From Latrodectus hesperus (Eukaryota; Arthropoda; Arachnida; Araneae; Theridiidae): a stretch of DNA of 64,000 nt. Under the pieces are notes generated by a model. It worked only from the letters and a program-made list of their open reading frames with translations, ran no database searches and was not told the DNA's origin. The translations under genes and the position numbers were made by a program. The DNA lies in contig CM075856.1 in NCBI GenBank assembly GCA_037975125.1, positions 496,001-560,000 on the forward strand, read 5' to 3'. This document shows positions 55,206 to 64,000 of this stretch, in pieces (the first letter of the stretch is position 1; every line of letters begins with the position of its first letter).

Positions 55206-55462
55206 GGCACAGGTGCCTTATAATCCATGGTGCCAAATTCCGAGATTGGTGATTTTTTGGCGGATTTTCTTGCGCATCTGGCAACCTCTCGTTTTTATTA
55301 CGTCATCCATATGAAGACCTATAAGAATTATACAGTAAATTCTATTTTGGTAATCCTAGCATTTACGTCATCGTGCACGTCACGATACGTCATCTTGTCA
55401 ACATTTCTTCATCGCCAAAAAAATTCAGAATTTGGCATCATGGATTATACGGCACCTGTGCC
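55206..55462 (+). mobile_element. MITE copy 3 (~257 bp)
   Basis: The ends GGCACAGGTGCCTTATAATC and ATGGATTATACGGCACCTGTG are inverted repeats. The interior shares CATCTGGCAACCTC, ATAAGAATTATACAG and the CGTCATCGTGCACGTCACG cluster with copies 1 and 2. Confidence 0.87.
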
Positions 55463-56103
55463 GTAAATTTTCACTGTCAAGCGGACGCGTGACTTGGCTA
55501 CCCGAAAACGAATGAAAGCAGTGAAAAGCTTACCCTGACCTAGATGTTCAACAATCAATGACTTTCATTTGCAGCACTATATTAATGATTATCACCATTA
55601 ATGACCAGTATCTTGTGAGTATCTTAACATGTAAAAGTGTTGTTTTCCATTTAATTGATTAAAAGTTCTTTTTTTTAATTATATAGTTTTTCTTCCATTT
55701 TTAATATACAGTCATTAGTTAAAATGGATCTGTTTATCGAAAAATTCCAATTAACTGAATATTTGATTATAAGAATGGCGTCCGATCCCAATTCATTCGG
55801 ATAATTTCAGTTCTACTGTATACATTTTCATTTCTATTGTATACATGCATTTTCTAAATGTATGCGTATATACAATAGAACTCCAATTATCTAAATATAT
55901 TGACGGTTTTATATCTCGATATTGACATATATTGAATGTTGATATCTCAATATATTGATGGTTTTACATGCAAACTAGAATGGAATATATTCCTACACAT
56001 TAAGAAACAGACTCGAATTCAAAATCATACTCATTTGCTCACATAAGGGGCAATGGATTGCAACAGTGCCTTAGGAAAGAAATTCACTGGGAGTGAGACT
56101 TAC
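55463..56103. other. Intron downstream of exon A, nothing recognised
   Basis: AT-rich, with local repeats of GATATTGACATATATTGA type near 55900-55960. Confidence 0.5.
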
Positions 56104-56323
56104 CAGAGGGCGGTGAGTTGCATTTGGTTTTGTCGGTGGGATTACTGTTGTGTCCGCAACCAGCCTTATTGACTGTGCATACTTTGACCGAGTAGTTGGT
56201 GTTGGGTCGGACGGTGCTTTTGAAGACCAAGTTCTCCTTCTGGACTTCATTGAACTCCTGGAAGCTCTCCTGCACCACGTGGCCGCTCGTATTCCTGTAC
56301 CGCGCGCTTCCTTCCAAGGTAAC
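56104..56323 (-). CDS. RPTP exon A: C-terminal part of an FN3 domain
   Basis: 220-nt exon with acceptor CTCCAG at its high end and donor GTAAGT at its low end. It is read in phase 0 and ends in phase 1, giving 73 residues beginning VTLEGSARYR. The stretch RPNTNYSVKVCTVNKAGCG is the classic FN3 E-F-G pattern (L/V-x-P-x-T-x-Y-x-V-x-V-x-x-x-N-x-x-G). Three cysteines (C49, C56, C68) in and after the F-G region could form a loop disulphide. Sequons are NTS and NYS. GC content is far above the flanking intron. The other two minus frames contain stops or lose the FN3 pattern. The upstream half of the domain, with the conserved Trp, is not found between here and the window end, so the preceding intron exceeds 7.6 kb. 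Confidence 0.85.
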
Positions 56324-56523
56324 CTGGAGATACGTAAAGAAATCATGTCAATAATGAGATTAAATGCAAGTTAGTTTTTGTTAATGACTATAATTACAGA
56401 CTTTTTCATGTGTGTATGTTATCATTTACACAAAGTATTGGTACCTAGGCATTTTATAGGTATTACCAAGAATTGAAATGGAGTACATGCGATATATGTG
56501 CACATTAAATTTGGGAAGCTGAA

Positions 56524-56780
56524 AGTCCTATGGGCAGTCGTTAAGCTATTACCATGGATGTAATGGTCTACAGAAAATTTCCTCCTCCTCCAGATCAGAG
56601 TCAAAATTGAGAGAATGGATCCTCTGGTGGTGCCATCTATTGGAAGAGTTTAAGAGCAAAGACGTACTTTGACCTTCGTGGTGCTCTGGCTAAACGAAAG
56701 ACGTACCCATATGATTTAATTTTGCCGTCGGCTAGCGAGCTTGGCTTTTCCAAGTGTTATAAATAACAACAATAACAGTT
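56524..56780 (+). mobile_element. SINE, family B, 5'-truncated
   Basis: Matches the 3' two thirds of 47199-47571: CCTCCTCCTCCAGATCAGAG, GGTGGTGCCATCTATTGGAA, GGTGCTCTGGCTAAACGAAA, AGCGAGCTTGGCTTTTCCAA and an AACAACAATAACA tail. Confidence 0.83.
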
Positions 56781-57529
56781 CAAATTTCATGATTTATTAT
56801 TAAGTAAAATATAAAAATGTGGATCTAAAAATAAAACTCTTGAAAGATATCTAAATATATAAGTAGATATTTTTTAAAGAAGGAAAAACATTCCTTTGGT
56901 TTTTTTGTTTCAGAAATATGCCTCTGATATTGTAAATGTTGAAAATATTTATATTAGCGAATGGCACTATTGTGATATTGAGGATCTTAAGTTATCTAGA
57001 CTATTCTATATCAAAAGGTTATTATTGTCATAAATCAAGTATACGCAAAATGTAAATATTCTTACTACTTTTTATGCAAGTTATTCTCATGAGATGAATA
57101 TTATTACAATTACAGAAACTATTTCAATCACATACCAAAGAAAGAGGAATGAAATTTTATTTTTCAGCTTATAGTTTATTCTGCTTAAGTATCATCATGT
57201 CTTCTTCTTTGTAAGACTCATCAAGCATTTTATAATATCCCTTTCACAAGCCCTTTTCAAAACAAAATAACTGTATATTTCTCTAAGATTTTATAAGCTG
57301 AGCAAATTATATTTATCAGTTACTTATGTTTCGATGTGTTTTAAAAATGAATAAAAAAACTTTTGCTTAATATGATATTTGTTTTTGAAATATCTGACAT
57401 TGATAAGAATGCAATTCTGATCACATTTATGTGACAGAAATGATGTGGGAATTTATTTACACACACTGCCTAACATTGAGAATACAACATCAAGAAGAAG
57501 TTGCCAGAAAAAGACGAAACTAGGCAAAC
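56781..57529. other. AT-rich DNA upstream of exon A, nothing recognised
   Basis: No exon of the phosphatase gene and no named repeat seen. Confidence 0.5.
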
Positions 57530-57585
57530 CGAGAGAGACAGTTATTAACAATAAGATCCCTTATTGTTAATAACTGTCTCTCTCT
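57530..57585. repeat. Perfect 26-bp palindrome, 4-nt loop
   Basis: Arms 57530-57555 and 57560-57585 are exact reverse complements (GAGAGAGACAGTTATTAACA... and its mirror), separated by ATCC. It sits at the edge of a Tc1-like relic. Confidence 0.95.
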
Positions 57586-57639
57586 GTTTCATGTTTTCTC
57601 TGTCTGTATTTCAAAATAATATGCTTAATACAGAGTGAG

Positions 57640-58540
57640 AACAGGGTCGGGTCAGTGGATTTTAGAACCATTGTGGAATGCAATAGACGAGGAAACAAGT
57701 CTAGGTACAGATTCAAAGAGTACGGACGACGTCCTGAAGAATGGCTCTTCCCTTCCCGGTCCACCATTTCCTAAAATGCGTCTTCTAGAAATGGAAGTGA
57801 TCTTGAATTATACGCAGTGGCACCTCTAAAATCATGATGCATTTTGTCACGCGGTTGGGTGTTCCACAATTGCTACAGGATTTGATCTGCCTCTTCGTCA
57901 ACGTCACACCCGTACGTGGCGATTACAACTGAAGAAACAAATGCGTTACTCATCTGAGAAGACAATTCTGTGCCATTCTCTTGTCCACATCATTCTAATC
58001 CGGCACCATTTCAGACGTTGGCGTCTGTACTGTGGGGTCAATGGCAGTCTTCTTCACGGCCGGTCCCTTAGCGCAGGCCACTAGCAACCAACAGACGGCA
58101 AATGGCTCTGCTCGGTATAAGAGCAACCAGGGTGTCTTGCACATGCTGCAGAATTTTGGTATACTTATTTTGCGGGTCCGGCACCACCCTCCATTGGAAG
58201 CGTTTATCCATGCGTGCTGATGTCACACTGGCTGCACCGGCAACCTATAAACGTTCCACAGTTCCTTGTTCCAACCATCTTTGTCACAGTCGGTGCACAG
58301 TGGTCGTGTCCAGGTGTCTGCTGTAAGGACCAACCGGCCCTTCTCAGTTTAATTTTGTGCTCCTCGTAAACTGCTGGAATGCGTCTGTCTGCTGGAACTG
58401 ACTGGGAGGACAATGACTTGGCATTCTCTCCAATTACAGACGTCCTCTGTGACGCAAACAAACTTTCAACGGTTATTTTCTAAGCATCAATAACGGCGCG
58501 AATATCGCCCACTCTGCTGCTTCCTCAGCTTATATTTTAT
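57640..58540 (-). mobile_element. Tc1-like transposon relic
   Basis: The minus strand reads from ~58460 with an N-terminal region (SVPADRRIPAVYEEHKIKLR), then near 57990-57960 WHRIVFSDE-RICFFSCNRH, the first catalytic Asp block (W-x-R-V-x-x-S-DES) of Tc1-family transposases. The frame is broken by several stops. The second Asp and PIE blocks are missing or unrecognisable. Moderate GC content sets it apart from the surrounding DNA. Confidence 0.65.
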
Positions 58541-58757
58541 TCTAAGTGCGCTGGAGAGTTGCTCATTTCACATCATTTTCATTACTTGGTTAGGTGCGTC
58601 TACTCTGAAATTTGAATTAATTTTCTGGCCACTTCTTCTTGGTGTTGCATTTTCAATGTCGGGAAGTGTACTTTTGTAAATAAATATTATGCACTGTAAT
58701 TACTTCATTTTTCAATAGAATCATTTTTTTTCATTGATTAAAAAATTATATAAATAT

Positions 58758-60645
58758 ATGGTATGAAAAAAGTAGGACACTTATATTTTATAAATTGTGA
58801 TTTATATTTTATACTTTATAAATTATTTAAAAATTTTATTTTTATTTTATTAAACTATTTTTTTGTTTTTATAGTTAATGAGTTTTATCTATAAATACAT
58901 TAAGGAAATGTTATAAATTAGTACTTAAGGATTTTAGGTCTGGGAAAATATAGAAGGACACTTGCAAAATATTCTCATTCTGGAATCAGTAGAATATATT
59001 TACATATATTTTACTGCAAAAATCCTCAGTTTTTGTACAGTTAAAATGTCTAAATGGAAACCATTACATGAATTTCATATAGAGTCTAAATTGTGTCATG
59101 ATGCTGGTACAGATGTATAGAGAAATTGCTAAGGCACTTACACATCAGTCCAAACGCAGTTTCTAAGATCTTGAAAGTCCAAATTGTCAGAGAAAAGTAA
59201 AGACTGGCAGACTTAAAAAAGTGATAACATGTTATCAAAGGAAGACACTTACAAAGTTTAAAAATAAACGCGTGAAAGCATTGTAAAAAGCACAAGACCA
59301 AGCTGAAATCATATATGTAACCAGAAGAACAATTTACAACTACGTAAAAGATCGTAAATCTTCAGGCTCAAAAAAGAATGCACCATACTAAGCAAAAAGT
59401 TTGTTGGGGTTTGCGCCGCAAAGTCCAAAAAAGGACAAACTGCCCTAAATGGAAAGAAAGACACATTGAGTATTGGTTGCAGTGGGCGAAGGATCACATT
59501 TCTTGGAACTCCGAATGGATTGCCGACCAACTTGTCTAGTGGTCAGCGTGCCTGACTGCGGATAAGGAGATCCTGGGTTCGAATCCCGGTTCGGGCATGG
59601 ATGTACTTTTCTCCCTCTATCTATCCTGTCTTTGTTCTTTCCTTCTATGAATAAGGTGTGAATGGTTGCCTACCCTATAAATGGGTTCCTATGGCATGTG
59701 TGTAGAGCAAAGTCGTACTTTCACCTTCACGGTGCTCTGATTAAAACGAAAGACGCTCCCAATCGATTTAATTCGCATAGCATAGGGAGCTTGGCTTGTC
59801 CAAGTGTCATTAGTAAATGACAACAACAACCGAATGGACTTGTTATTTTTGATGAAAACAATCAATTTCGAAGGCCCAAACGGTTATTAATATTATTGGT
59901 ATTAATTAGATATGTAAGAAAAATGTATTCTACTCGATAGATGAAAGGAGACAGTTTAATAGTTTGGATAGCAGTTGGATAAAGTGGAAAGACATATCTA
60001 GTGTTTCAGGATGGAAGACAGAAATATACACAGTTTTCATTCAAGTTTTAAATTCAGAGCTTCGTCTCTATGGCTCTAAACTAGGTGGAGAAAGTTGGAT
60101 ATTTCAACAAGATTGAGCATGGAGCATCAATTCATAAGATCAGTGGCCCTGAAAATTGGTTTGAAACAAAAAATATTCAGGTTTTTCCATAGCTTGTCAA
60201 AAGACCAGATCTCAATATTGCTGAAAATATATGGTCAGTAATTATTCGCCTTGTTCACACCGGGGGCAAGCAAGATGAATCTTCGATCGAACTTCGACAA
60301 TCTTTGAATTATGTTCGGGACAATTTTTGTCAAACCGAAATACAAGAGTTGATGATTCAATCCCAAAAAGAGTCTTTAAAGTAACTAAAGTGAAAATGGC
60401 AGAAGAATTCCTTATTAATAAGACTTTTATTTTCACTATTTAGAACTAGAATTGTCCTTATATATTTTTCACTGAGTATGATGTGATTAAAACTAATTTT
60501 TAACTGTAATAAACAATAAAGTTGTATTCCATGTCACATTAGCTGATTGTAAACAAGTTTTTATAAGTGTTATAATAAGATTATTTAAAAAAATTCAAAA
60601 TTCTTTTATTTGAAAAAAAAACCTGGTGTCCTATTTTTTCCAGCA
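58758..60645 (+). mobile_element. Tc-like transposon, decayed and split by a SINE
   Basis: The ends TATGGTATGAAAAAAGTAGG (left) and, inverted, TATGCTGGAAAAAATAGG (right) are imperfect terminal repeats sharing AGGACAC. Plus-strand transposase fragments: SKWKPLHEFHIE start region near 59050, HYWLQWAKDHISWNSEW near 59480-59519, LVIFDENNQFRRPN directly after the SINE (59838-59880), and VKRPDLNIAENIWSVIIRLV near 60197-60250, which is the SPDLNPIENVW catalytic block. Multiple stops. The right end runs into a (TA)n array. Confidence 0.78.
59520..59829 (+). mobile_element. Chimeric SINE nested in the Tc element
   Basis: The 5' part is family A (head TCTAGTGGTCAGCGTGCCTG, B box GGTTCGAATCCCGG, then ACCCTATAAATGGGTTCC). 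From AGAGCAAAGTCGTACTTTCA onward it is family B (GGTGCTCTGATTAAAACGAA, AGGGAGCTTGGCTTGTCCAA, AACAACAA tail). The 9-bp target duplication CCGAATGGA lies at 59511-59519 and 59830-59838, and removing one copy rejoins the transposase frame of the host element. Confidence 0.92.
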
Positions 60646-60652
60646 TATACAT

Positions 60653-63939
<3,287 letters not shown>

Positions 63940-64000
63940 CTGGATAAGCACTTCGAGACTGTGCGCTCCTTCAGGAAGTCAAGGGCGTTGAGTTCGAGAC
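63940..64000 (+). mobile_element. Possible SINE head cut by the window edge
   Basis: GC-rich end with GAGTTCGAGAC, which fits a polymerase III B box (GTTCRANNC). Only the first ~50 bp are visible, so this is a weak call. Confidence 0.25.

Overview
The window looks like intronic and TE-derived DNA from an arthropod nuclear genome, most likely a spider. It is very AT-rich, carries eleven long (TA)n arrays, has 2-17 kb introns, and holds a mixed population of Tc1/mariner, hAT, non-LTR and tRNA-derived SINE copies. The spider assignment is inferred from this overall style and not from a marker gene. I see no bacterial, organellar or CRISPR features.

The only host gene I can support is on the minus strand and spans almost the whole window. 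Seven exons (56104-56323, 45890-45998, 42251-42400, 25705-25912, 19647-19689, 17287-17428, 79-179) have AG/GT borders and join in frame, with every phase agreeing. They give 324 contiguous codons with no stop. In order, these encode the end of a fibronectin type III (FN3) domain, a membrane-proximal domain typical of LAR/PTPRK/PTPRM/Ptp69D-class receptor tyrosine phosphatases, a Ser/Pro-rich stem, one transmembrane helix, and a basic start to the cytoplasmic side. The signal peptide, distal FN3/Ig domains and catalytic domains lie outside the window. Introns are 10.1, 3.5, 16.3, 6.0, 2.2 and 17.1 kb, and nearly everything else here is intron content.

Layout by intron, in increasing coordinate. 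The 180-17286 intron holds a head-to-head pair of Tc1-like elements between (TA)n arrays (4.3-7.27 kb), a decayed hAT element (7.44-9.44 kb), a tRNA-derived SINE (10.9 kb), and a striking series of (TA)n, deleted mariner, (TA)n, DD41D mariner with ~275 bp inverted repeats, (TA)n (12.36-15.11 kb). The 17429-19646 intron has one SINE. The 19690-25704 intron has a composite dispersed repeat with a 340 bp tandem duplication. The 25913-42250 intron has a GC-richer island at 27.8-28.4 kb, two non-LTR retrotransposons in opposite orientation (31.2-33.7 and 34.9-36.2 kb), and an 11-unit minisatellite (40.8-41.5 kb). The 42401-45889 intron has a Tc1 relic, an 86-nt imperfect hairpin and a SINE. The 45999-56103 intron has three very long (TA)n arrays, a SINE, a second copy of the composite repeat, MITEs and a non-LTR 3' end. 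Beyond the first exon (56.3-64 kb) are a perfect 26-bp palindrome, a Tc1 relic, and a Tc element into which a chimeric SINE inserted with a clear 9-bp target duplication.

All transposases seen are broken by stops, frameshifts or deletions. Apart from the phosphatase exons there is no intact gene I can defend.
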